Source: Echiichthys vipera (lineage: Eukaryota; Chordata; Actinopteri; Perciformes; Trachinidae). Taken from it: a stretch of 64,000 nucleotides of DNA. This document shows, piece by piece, positions 35,113 through 46,312 of the stretch. The notes below the pieces were generated by a model. It was not told where the DNA came from. It saw only the letters and a program-made list of their open reading frames with translations, and ran no database searches. The translations under genes and the position numbers were made by a program. The DNA is taken from positions 7,872,829 through 7,936,828 of the forward strand of contig OY829655.1 in assembly GCA_963691815.1 (NCBI GenBank), written 5' to 3'. Each line of letters starts with the position of its first letter. Position 1 is the first letter of the stretch.

Positions 35113-38100
35113 ACATAGGTGCTTTTACTTGACGTTTTTTATCACAGTTTTGTTCTTTTTAAGCTTTTCTCCACCAATGTGTGATTTTAACATCAGCATT
35201 TTAAACCTGAACGGAGCCAGGGCTGATTTTAAAAGAGCTGCTCTTTTTAAACTGATGGAGATGAGGAGAATTGATGTGATGCTTGTACAGGAAACCCACA
35301 GCACAGCAGATAACGAGAGTGACTGGAGGATGGCTTTTAATGGGGAGGTGATTTTAAGTCATAAGTCCAGTCTTAGTGGAGGGGTGGGGATTTTATTTGC
35401 CAGAAGTTTTTTACCTGTTTCGTGTGTGACTGAGGAAATCATCCCAGGTGTTTTATTAAAGGTCACTGCTGTTTTTGATAGTGTGAAGCTTGTGTTTTTA
35501 AATGTCTACGCGCCCACCAGTGGGGTGGATAGGGTGGCATTTTTAAACATTTTAAGCGATACTGTTAGAGCTGGTGGTAGTGATGATTTTATGTTTTTAG
35601 GGGGGGATTTTAATTGTACGGTTAATCCAACCTTAGACAGGAATCATCCGGAACCACACCCTGCTTCATCCCACAGGTTCAGACAGCTGATAGAAGAGCA
35701 CGAGCTGTCTGACCTGTGGAGGGTTTTTAACAGTAATCACAGACAGTATACCTGGAGTAACACAAGGGGAAACCTTTTATCTCTGGCCAGACTGGACCGC
35801 CTCTATTGTTTTAAACACCATTTTAATATTTTTAAAAGGTGTTTTATTCAGCCTGTGGGTTTTACTGATCACTGTCTTGTCTCCTGCTCTGTTCTTATTA
35901 AAAATGTTCGTTTAAAGAGTGCCTATTGGCATTTTAACACGAACCTTTTAAAAGACCAGGCTTTTAGAACTGCTTTTAAGTTGTTCTGGTTTTCCCACAG
36001 AGAGAGCAGGCCTGCCTTCCCAGTATTCAGCAGTGGTGGGACTTTGGGAAAACCCAAATCAAACAACTTTGCCAGCAGTTCACTCGCAATGTCACAAGAG
36101 ATTTAACCCGGTCAATGAAGGATCTGGAGAGACAGGTCGGAGAACTGCAGTCTTTAGCAGCTTCTACAGGAGATCGAGGGCATTTAGACTCCCTCAAGTT
36201 AAAAAAATCGGCCATAGCCAACCTGCTGGGTGTCTCAGCACAGGGAGCTCTGGTCAGATCTCGCTTCATGAACATCTCACAGATGGACGCGCCCTCCCAG
36301 TTGTTCTTTGGGCTGGAGCAAAAAAACGGACAAAGGAAGACCATTCATTCTTTACGCACGGGTGGCAGCTCTGAAGTCTCAGACTCTTCTGAGATCAGGA
36401 AGTTTGCTGCCGGTTTCTACAGAGACCTCTTTAAGAGTGAGTGGACAAATAATCCAGATGTGCACACCAGCTTCCTCAGTGGTCTCCCTCAGGTCAGTGC
36501 TGACACAAACTCCCAGCTGGCAGCAGAGATGACTCTGCAGGAGCTCCTCACTGCACTGACCAGCTTACAAAATGGCAGAGCTCCGGGGATGGACGGCCTT
36601 CCTGTTGACTTTTATAAGTCTTTTTGGTCCATTATAGGACAGGACCTGCTAGAGGTTATAAACAAAAGTCTCCTGACTGGAAGACTCCCTCTGAGCTGCA
36701 GGAGGGCCGTCATCACCCTACTGCCGAAGAAGGGAGACCTACAGGACCTGAAAAACTGGAGGCCGGTCTCGCTGCTGTGCACGGATTATAAAATCCTGTC
36801 CAAAGCTCTGGCCCTGAGACTGAGGGAGGTGATGGCGTCCGTCATCCACCCTGACCAGACTTACTGTGTGCCAAGCAGGCTCATAAGTGATAATGTCACT
36901 TTAATTCGGGATGTTTTGGACCTCTCCAGTTCATTGGCTGTAGAAACTGGTCTTATTTCCATAGACCAGGAAAAGGCTTTTGACCGGGTTGAACACCAGT
37001 ATTTATGGCAGACTCTGGCTGCCTTTGGGTTCAACCAAGGCTTTATAGCCATGATCCGGGTTCTCTATAATGACATTGCGAGTGTCCTGAAGATAAATGG
37101 CGGGTTGAGTGCTCCGTTTGGCGTCCAGAGAGGGGTGAGGCAGAGCTGCTCTCTCTCTGGGATGTTGTACTCTCTGGCCATCGAGCCTCTGCTCCATAAA
37201 CTTAGGAATAATTTAAACGGTGTGTGTTTCCCCCAGTGTGATGTGTCTTTTAAACTGTCTGTTTATGCTGATGACCTTATCGTGTTGGTCAATACACAAA
37301 GAGACATTGATGTTTTAACTGATACTGTGAATGATTTTGGTTTTATTTCTTCTGCAAAGGTGAACTGGGGGAAGAGCGAGGCTCTGATGGTTGGGGAGGA
37401 GCTGGGGGGTCGGCTCAGGCTGCCCGGGGGCCTACACTGGAAAAGAGGAGGACTCAAGTATCTTGGGGTCTTTCTGGGAGACGAGACCCATAAAAAGAAA
37501 AACTGGGAGAACGTTGTCATGAAGGTGAAGGGGCGCCTCAACAAGTGGAAATGGCTTTTACCAAAAATGTCATACAGAGGTCGCACCCTGATCCTGAACA
37601 ACCTGGTCTCGTCTGCCCTGTGGCACCGGCTGTCCTGTGTCGATCCCCCAGTTTCTCTCCTGGCAGAGGTACAACGGGTTTTAGTTGATTTCTTTTGGGA
37701 CAGGATGCACTGGGTCCCACAGAGTGTCCTCTTCCTTCCAAAAGAGGAGGGTGGCCAGGGCCTGGTCCATCTGGCCAGCAGAGGCGCTGCCTTCAGACTA
37801 CAGTTCATACAAAGGTTACTGACTGGGCCAGAGGATACTCTGTGGAGACCTTTATCCCGGTGCATCCTGAGACATTTTAACAGCCTGGGTCTTGATTTTA
37901 ATTTGTTTTTAATGAATGATGGAAAGGTCCTTTCACCATCTCTTCCGGGTTTTTATAAAAGTGTTTTTAGTGTTTGGAACCTGCTTAAAAAAGAGAGGCA
38001 GCAGCAGGGGGACTCCCTTTATTGGCTACTGCAGGAGCCCGTCCTGTATGGGGCGGTGCTGGACCACCCAAGCTGGGCAGGACCCTCCCTGACCAGGCTG

Positions 38101-39085
38101 CTGCAGACTGCAGGCGTCTCCACGTTGGGTCAGGTGGTGGAGCTAGCTGGGCCCCAGCTGGAGGACCCTACTGGGCTAGCTGTTAAGCTGGGCCTGAGAT
38201 CCACCAGGGTTATACAAAAAGTTCTTGACCACTGGAGAAACAAACTGACCAGTCAAGACACCCTGCTTTTAAAAAATATCACACACAGATCCCCCCACCC
38301 CCCCCCCCCCCCACCCCCCCAGCATGGAGGACCCTTTTCCTGCCACCTTTCTGGCTTTGGACTTAAAAGACTGCTCTGGGCCTCTGTTGCAGGCAACATA
38401 CCCGGTTTCCCTGGAGGGAGCACAGGGAAAAACTCTTTATAAACTATTGGTAAAGACACTTAACAGGAATAAACTCGATGGACGAACAGACACTCCTTGG
38501 AGGACTTTTTTAGAGCTGGACCTGGGATCCAGGCCTCAGTGGAGGTCTCTCTATAAGCCTCCACTGTGCAAAAAACACGGAGACTTACAGTGGAGGCTGC
38601 TCCACGGCATCATAGCGGTAAATGCCTTTGTGTCTATGATAAATGATGCTGTGGAGGACAAATGCCCGTTCTGTGGCTTAAGAGAGACAATTTTCCACTG
38701 TTTTTATGAGTGTCACCGTCTGTCAGCGCTGTTTCTGTTTTTACAAGTTGTTTTTACCAGTTTTAAAGAGAGTTTTAGTAAGCAGGTTTTTATTTGTGGT
38801 TTTAAATACACTCGCCCTCAAAAACACAAGAGCCAGCTTTTAAACTTTGTTTTAGGGCAGGCTAAGATGGCAGTGTATGTGACCAGGAAGAGAATGGTGG
38901 AGGAAAACCTGCAGGTGGAGTCGGTCCCTGTGTGTGTGAACATGATTAAGGCCAGACTGCTGGTGGATTTTAGTTTTTATAAAACCGCAGGGGACCTAGA
39001 CTCTTTTAAAGATATATGGTGTTTCCAAAATGTGTTGTGTTCGGTCACAGCTGAAGAATTATTGTTTGCAGATTTCCTCATTTAA
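35090..39085 (+). pseudogene. LINE ORF2, endonuclease and reverse transcriptase, two frameshifts
   Basis: ORF2 copies LINE RNA into DNA by target-primed reverse transcription. Its first ATG overlaps the ORF1 end by 23 nt; the conserved start MCDFNISILNLNGAR is at 35177. The AP-endonuclease shows VQETHS, LGGDFNCTV, LARLDRLY and TDHCLVS. The reverse transcriptase shows GRAPGMDGLPVDFYK, DQEKAFDRVEH, GVRQSCSLSG and YADDLIVLV (near 37264). A C-terminal CPFCGLRETIFHCFYEC knuckle lies at 38663-38713. One frameshift falls at about 36000-36030 and another in the poly-C run 38290-38322. No other stop interrupts the frames, which suggests a fairly young insertion. Confidence 0.85.
38290..38322. repeat. 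C-rich homopolymer run inside LINE ORF2
   Basis: A run of C broken by single A bases. The ORF2 reading frame switches here, so length variation or miscalling of the run explains the shift. Confidence 0.85.
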
Positions 39086-39200
39086 ATGTTTTATTTATTT
39101 ATTTATTTATTTATCAAGATTGCATTTTAATTTTTTAACTTGTACATTGTTTACAGTTGAAAAATGAATGCCAAATAAAGTAGATTTTAAAAATCAAAAA

Positions 39201-39278
<78 letters not shown>

Positions 39279-39324
39279 TGTCTCTCTGTGTCTCTGTCTC
39301 TCTCTCTCCCTTTCTCTCTCTCTC
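39201..39324. repeat. (TC)n microsatellite at the LINE 3' end
   Basis: TC repeats with a few TG and CC interruptions directly follow the LINE 3' end. Together with 33580-33681 they form the two halves of the presumed target. Confidence 0.95.
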
Positions 39325-40060
39325 ATCTTAAGCATGTCTTAGTAGGACATAAACAGGTGTAAATAAAATGTAAGATGGCTGAATTCCATTTAGCTGTTTC
39401 AGTTTCAGAGTCCTGGTATTGTGCATGCTGGCTCATTGTCACACTGTCATGGCTTACTGGAATACTTGATAAGTAAATAATTGATTGTAAGTGAGTCAGT
39501 GTTAATGTAAGGGATGTTCCAATTAAGTTCTTTTGGCCTTGGTCCTGATCAGAGTCCTTTCATAGCTGATGCGTAGCCCGATCTGATGCTTGCTGTATAC
39601 CACATTTATATAAATAAATAAATACAGATAAAATGTGTATAATGCAATTCAATAATGAACTGTTTAACAAGCTACTTGATTCAAATCCTTACGGTCCTGG
39701 TTCAAATCTATAAAGTTGATCATCTAAAATATTTGATAAAATTTGGATAAGGGCTTAACCAGGAAAATGTGGCTCCTTAAATCTTGCAATGACGCAATCT
39801 AGATAGGAGATACTAGTTCCGACAATCCAAATCATTAAACAAAACTAAATCAAACATCACCTCAAACTATTTTCACATACACTCAGCACTATACTGAAGA
39901 TTAAAAGATGATGATTATCATACAATCGATTCCATTTCGCCGTAAAACTGTAAATAAAAAAGTGAAGGGGAAACCAGACGAAATCTGTCTTTTTGATTAA
40001 AGCAGGTGGTGTAGAGTAGGGATTGGAATTGATACAAACTTATCAATACCAATGCCATTG
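39325..40060. repeat. repeat-derived intergenic stretch
   Basis: Segments such as TTCAGAGTCCTGGTATTGTG and GGGATGTTCCAATTAAGTTC resemble common fish repeats I recognise. Ends and class are unclear. Confidence 0.35.
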
Positions 40061-42810
40061 TTCAAGTTCAAGTTCAAACAACTTGATTTAACCCGGAGGG
40101 CAATTCAGTTCACTTCAGTAGTCCACAGCCTAAACACAAATGTACATACAGACGACAAACAGGACTCAGGAGTATGTCAGAGAGAAAACAATAGACTGTT
40201 CATGGAGTGTACAGTTCAAAATTTAAAAATAAGATCCAAATAAATAAATAAATAAGGTTGAGCAATTGATACACAAGCAATACAAACTCATATTAAATGG
40301 TCATTTCCAGACTACTGTCAAGGTTTAAAAGCCTGATAGCAGATGGAATAGAAAACTTTGAGTAGCCGTTTGTTTACCTGGGTGGTGCTACAAAGCGCAG
40401 GCCTGAAGGCATCAATCTGAATTCTGAGGAGAGGACGTTGTCGTTTTCAACTATTTTCTTATCTTTTTGGACCACGCGCTTCTCCCAAAGGGAAAATAAG
40501 TCTTTCTGTCGAATGCTTGATTATTTTGGAGCACACCTTCACAATACTGTTCAGGCTAGTCCTGTCCTTCAGACAGAGGCCATCGAAGCAGCAAATAAAT
40601 GAGAAGGTTAAAAGACTCTCAATAAATTATTAATAAAACATGATTCAAACGTTGTTACAAACATTGAAGAATTTTAACTTTCTGTGCTGTAATGTCTGAG
40701 GATTTGACCAGGCAGCTAACCTCTGTATGAGTCTTGAAGCGATCTGTGTAAAGAATAAAAAGGAGTGGACAGAACCCACCCTGGGGTAGCCCGTGTTGGA
40801 AGCCAGGACATTTGTATAAACTGCTGTTTCCTCTCCATTAAAAAGTTTACGAGCAACAATAAGAGCTGATCAGGTAAGTTAAAATAAGCAATTAGACGAT
40901 TGAATAAAATGTGCTGTTGCATCCTGTTAAAATCTACGGAAGCCCTAAAGGGTCATATATTGAACACGATTTATTTCCTCTGTGATAACAAGATATTTTC
41001 CTGTGTTTTCTCGTGATAACGAGATCTGGAGAAAACAAAAAATAGTGTGTGTCTATTGAATCATTGCAGGAAAAATCATTCATTGTAGCAATGTCAGAGG
41101 AGCAGGATCGATCACCTTCACATATCTCTTCAATCAAAGCCTGAAGGCTGAAATAGATTTACGCCTTGCTTTTACAAATAATGTACACATTAGTGTGCGT
41201 CATCTGAGAAGACGGTTAGTAAGGCTTCAGCTTTATCAGAGACGCGAATGAGCCTGATGTCCTCATTAACAGTTTTTTTTCTGTTTTTTAAACAAACTTT
41301 TGTTATAACAATATTATATTACAACAACATAAATACTAGTACAGGGAGAAGTTTTACAATGTGCACATAATTATGCAGATTACAGTTTACAGTTTTCCTA
41401 ACAGTAAATAAGCTGAAATCATCTGGCAATGTTGTCTATAGTGTGTTCTTCAAGATATGAAAAGTCTTTACGAGGCATGACATGTCAGGTGTGATGGAAT
41501 TCGAAGGCCTATCACGTTTCATTTATTATCTATCAAATTAATTATCTCGTTATCTCTGGAAACATAGGAGAATTATCTGGTTACCAATAGAAAACGGAGA
41601 TATTATCTTGTTATAACGGGAAAACAGAGGGAAAAAGAATTATGTAATGTATGACCCTTTAGGGCTTCCATAAAAAGCAGATGAGAAGTCAGTCAGCAAA
41701 TAAAAGTCTCGCATGTGATTGTAAACCCTGTCAAGGATGAGGAGGTTAGCGTCCTCCACCCCTTTACCTGCTTGATAGACAAACTGCAGGGGTTTTTTCA
41801 GCAACAGGTCTGAACTGATTAAAACTGATTGAATTCCCTTGGATTTTTTTTAGTTTTGGATTTGGAATAATGGTTGAAATCTTTCAAACTGAAGGCAATT
41901 TGCAACCATCCGTACACATCTGAAACAGTTTTGAAAACACCCCACTGACCTAAAGTGTGTGCCCACAGATGGCATCTGGGCAAGCAGCCTTCCTTATATA
42001 TGTTTTTTTTAAATAAGGCTGTGACATATCCTTGAGATATCACAAATGTTTTGGAGGGTACATGATACATTATTCAGGTTGGGAACTTTGTGCATGAAGT
42101 CAGGCCTTTCAGAAGAGTGAAAAAAAGAAGTGAAATAGTTGAGCAGATCATCCTCATCCACTCCACCGATGACGATAGGTTGCTTGGCCGCACATGTGTG
42201 GTTAATAGATGCTACATATTTAATTCGCTGCCAGTGGTAAATTGCATTTCTATTTTGTTCCTTTAGTTCATTTTGGCCTTATCTATTGTACTTTCACTTC
42301 TCTGGAACAGCCTTCTTCTCAAAAAGATCACCTGTGTAAAATATTTTTTTTTCTTTCTTTAGTTACCCAAGGTTTATTATTTGGAAAGAGTCCACGCAAA
42401 AAAGAAATACAGGATGAAACTTTGTCAGAGAGTTCATCAACATTGTCACAAGTATCCAAAATGCAATCCCAGTGGGTGCATTCAAAACATGCCTGGAGAG
42501 CTGAGATGCTGGCCTCTGACCAGGTCTTTACATCCTTCTGTCTACACTTGAGACGTCTGAAGGAGGGTTTGTACGTGGGCATTAAATACATGCTGTTATG
42601 ATATGACGCACCAAGGGGAAGCATGGGAAGAGATTTATAAGCAACTATCACAGATCCATGACACATATCTAATGTGGAATTTGTTGTAGTTGTGACGTAT
42701 TGTGCATAAGTCCTCAAGCTTATCTCTAGAGTACAATGGTTAAAATCGGAAAGGATGAATTTAGGGGCATCAGGGCAGATTCAAGTCAGTGATTGACGTC
42801 AGCAATCAGC
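40061..42810 (-). mobile_element. Rex/L2-like LINE, antisense, degenerate
   Basis: On the minus strand, from high to low coordinates, one finds LDMCHGSVIVAYKSL and VKTWSEASISALQACFEC (end of the endonuclease region), FFNNKPW-like PNNKPWVTKE, DDLLNYFTSFF, ATG-less RT blocks PDAICGHTL and PLQFVYQAGKGVEDA, DFSSAF, then NRLIAYFNLPDQ. The 3' end carries a (TTGAAC)n-type tail at 40061. Stops and frameshifts are frequent. A 737-bp TIR element interrupts the frame at 40935-41671. Confidence 0.78.
40935..41671. mobile_element. TIR element (~737 bp) inserted in the LINE RT
   Basis: The ends are TACGGAAGCCCTAAAGGGTC and, reverse-complemented on the right, TATGGAAGCCCTAAAGGGTC. Joining the flanks restores the LINE frame (DFSSAF to NRMQQH), which proves insertion. 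The flanks TTAAAATC and TAAAAAGC look like a decayed 8-bp duplication, favouring hAT. The interior has many ACGAGATA/TTATCTCG-like short inverted motifs and no coding sequence. Confidence 0.7.
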
Positions 42811-42889
42811 TGTGTAGCCTCATTGGCTGAAGGAGAGATGCAAACAAGTGTCAAACAACTTGTGAATTTGTTGTAATATAACATTCAGC

Positions 42890-43440
42890 CAATCATTATT
42901 GAGATTGCAGGAAGTCCCACCACAGCGACTTCCTGGTTGATCCAATACGGAAGTGCCAAAAACTACAGTTCTCCGAATGACCACTAGGAGTAGTTTGCAC
43001 AATAGAGCAGTTTCTCATTGACCCCCATGTTAAATAGGCCGTTTTCACAGCCTAATTAAACCTATTTATTTACAAAACATTCTAGTCTGTATGTTTTGGT
43101 CATATCTCCATGACAACACTAAAGGGATGATTTTTGTTTGTACTAGGGTAGTTTTTCAATTTATTGGAGGTTAAAGTTTATGAATAATTATGGGAGCAGC
43201 CTCTTGAGTGACAGCTAGCTGCTGGCCCTCACTTCTCAGAGGTAAACGTCAGCCAGATGGACGTATCTCCCTCCCCCCAACGTCACATCAATGCCCTTTT
43301 CTGTAAAAGGAAATGAGGCGGAGTCAAAGTCTGACATGATGGCAACTCCCGTAGGTGAGTACGATTGGATCAAGTTGAGAGAACGGACCTCAACGGAGAG
43401 GCTACGTCTATTTTTTATACAGTCTATGGGTAAGCATCAT
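42890..43440. repeat. dispersed fish repeat ending TTTTTTATACAGTCTATGG
   Basis: The right side TCTATTTTTTATACAGTCTA and the inner segment with TCATATCTCCATGACAAC match a repeat I remember from several fish. A second fragment ending AACAGTCTATGG lies near 44310. I cannot define the left end. Confidence 0.4.
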
Positions 43441-46122
43441 AACATCCAGGGTATCACCTAGGGATCACCACAGCCGCCATTGTTGCAGTTCTGTACTGCA
43501 TAAAGGAAACCGGACTGCTCCTATGGATATAATATAATAGATATAACTATGACCTGTAGATGGCAGTGATGTGCCTTCAGGCATCTAGTCTGCCGGAAAT
43601 CCAGAAGAAGAAAAAGAAATCCGTCATTGCAAAGTGAAGCCTATCCCATGAGTGTATCTTGTATCTGCTCTCTCCATCAAGTGCTCGACAGTGCGCGTGC
43701 ACCAGATTCCAGTGAACATGCGCGTGTCTGCTCTCATCCATAAATGGAGTACACGCTACACAGAGGTAGGCTGGCTAACTTACTCGTAGATAGCAACTGC
43801 TAACGTTGTTAAGCGTATGTCTAGAATGAGGCATGTGCCTGTGATATTGTAAGATGTGCAAGGGGGGAGGTGGGATCTGTGGCATGTGAACAAACTGTGA
43901 ACTGCGCTGAATGGACAGTATGATACGGGCGCAGAGGATTTTGGCAAAACAAACAACAAGCTCCAGGTGCACGTAGAGGCAGGTTTTTTTCTAAAAATGA
44001 ATGATTTATGTTGTTCTGTCGAAGCAGAGTGTCGGTTTCAGTGAATATGATCAAACGAATGTTGCTGACTGCGACTTTAAAGTAAGTTGCTACATTTTGG
44101 TCTACATTTTTAAAATGTTTCTTTCTGGTCAGATTCACCTTGCTAGCAGAGCTTAAGTTAGCTAGCTAGCAATCAGCTCTGCCCTCTCATTCAAATATGG
44201 TCTCTACTGGTTTACAAGAAACAAGATAGTGAAAGCTAAAAATGCAAACTTGAGACTACAGAATGGTATTCCACAAACCAATGGGTCACAGCAGCTAGAT
44301 CTATTTATTTAACAGTCTATGGTGATGACACTGTTCATCAGACACTGTTCAATCTCAAAAGCAGAAAACTAGGATATTTATAGCTTACACTAAATCATGG
44401 AGCACTAACTGATGCCTTTAACAGCAACATTATTTAATGAATAGCCACTTTGAAAAATATCCAGTTGTAGAAGTATCCAGTAACACAGAATGAAGAAGAC
44501 GGCTGTTTAGCTGGCGTTTGGAGCTTGGGGAAACACACTTTTAAGATCTGAGCTTTAGTCCAAATAATGACTCTCCAGGATCATGTCATAAAAGCAAATT
44601 CCAACCAGCTCATTAATATTTGACTTAATTTCAATGCTTAGTGCTCCTCCTTGGCCAGTTGAGGGATAATGCTAGAGAGGACTTAACTAATAGAAAAATA
44701 ATGAGGGTAGAGCTGCCCACAGTATATTTTAGTGCATAAAAAGTTCTTTAATTAATGTAACTGTATGTAAAGGGCATCATCAGGTCTCAGTGATGTGTGT
44801 GTTGAACTGTCAAGTTGTCCATGTTTATATACAGTCTGTAAATTACATGGTAGAGATTTTCAAAGTAAAGTTGTCTGAACCATATATGCAATGTGTTTGA
44901 GTTAACCGGTGTGTGCCATGGACCTAATATGATGGCTAGAGGTAGCAGAGGCACAGTGTTCTTCCCCTATAGGGCTATGAAAGGAAGCCAGTATCTGCTG
45001 ACTGAGTTCCTATCAGTCCAAACAGCTCTCTGTAGCGGGAGCCAGCTTAGATTTTCTTTCTCCTAAGGATCAATCTATAAAGCATTGCTGCAAGTATTTC
45101 AAAGTCAAAACACACAAACATGTGTATGCGCAGTCACGTACAAACCTGCTCAAAGGATTTGAATACAAACAGGCAGACAGACAGACCAATCTATCCTTGC
45201 AGAAAAAAAATTAAAAGGAAACTTGTGCACTTTTATTTCCTTTCTTCCCCGTCACCGTCTTGATGTGTCTGCCCTCAAATGAAGCAATAATGCTGGACAG
45301 AAAGCGTATGTGCACTTCTAAAAGACAGTGCTGGAGCTCAGCAATATCAGTCACAGCGACACATATGGGCTACACTTTGATGTGAGAAATTGTGGAGAGC
45401 AATGCAATATGCAATATTAATACTCAGTGACCAACCTGAGTGGTTGTAGTGAAACTCTTCTGCAAGCGTATTGTACTGAAAATCATGCTTAAAGACATGA
45501 ATTCCCTTGCAGGCCCCATTCCTGCTATTCACTCCTTAACTTTTTGTATTTGATAAATCTAGAAAGGTATAAGAAATGCTTTATATGTGTAGCATATCTC
45601 CTGGAATGAATGTACGGCTGTTAAAACACAGCGTTATAGTTTATCAATAAAAAGTTTGGTGATAATATGAGATTTGAGTCAGTTCAGCTTTGTACACATG
45701 TAGCTGAGACAGTCTCTGTTGTTGTTGTTATTGATGATGATGGGCCTCCCTGCAGAGTCAAGTGGCTTAACATTACAGCGGCATATCAAGGCTGAATATA
45801 TCATTATGGACGACAAGGCTTTGCTGACCCAAGAGCTTTACCATATATGGCTGAAATACTGTATAATGACTTCTTTGCCCAAATATGAAGGTGTATCCTT
45901 GACCACCTATGGTATCCTTCAATCCATGGTGTATTGGTTGTTTGTTTCATGGTGCATTCAGGCTTTCTGATCAACTCTGGAAGTTAGGAAATATCTGTGC
46001 CAGGTTGGATGGGCTAGGATTTCTTGGTCTGCACCCATGTTTGGAAAAAGAGTTCACATTACCAATTGTTTAGACAAATCACTACTGCAGTCCTCACTGC
46101 TCGTAAGAAAGAATACTAAAAC
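43441..46122. other. noncoding, nothing firm
   Basis: Apart from the short AACAGTCTATGG fragment near 44310, I see no exon or element ends here. Confidence 0.4.
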
Positions 46123-46312
46123 TAGTAATGGGCAAAGGGAATTAATGAATTTATATGAACCATTTTTTAATTTTCTGTTAATTAAGTTGGATGAAAGCAC
46201 ACTTAATTACCATTCATTGACATTTTCTTTAAACCAAGAGCACCATCTAGTGGGCTCAGAAAATAAGGAAACGGTTCATGAAGCCTCATGAAGCCTCATT
46301 TGCCCATCACTA
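46123..46312. mobile_element. hAT-like MITE, 190 bp, with 8-bp duplication
   Basis: The ends are TAGTAATGGGCAAA and, reverse-complemented, TAGTGATGGGCAAA. The flanks ACTAAAAC (46115-46122) and CCTAAAAC (46313-46320) match at 7 of 8 bases. It is the same size class as 20534-20722. Confidence 0.75.

Noticed and set aside
37263..37865. 200-codon minus-strand frame opposite LINE ORF2
   Set aside because: Antisense shadow of the reverse transcriptase, with no recognisable domain.
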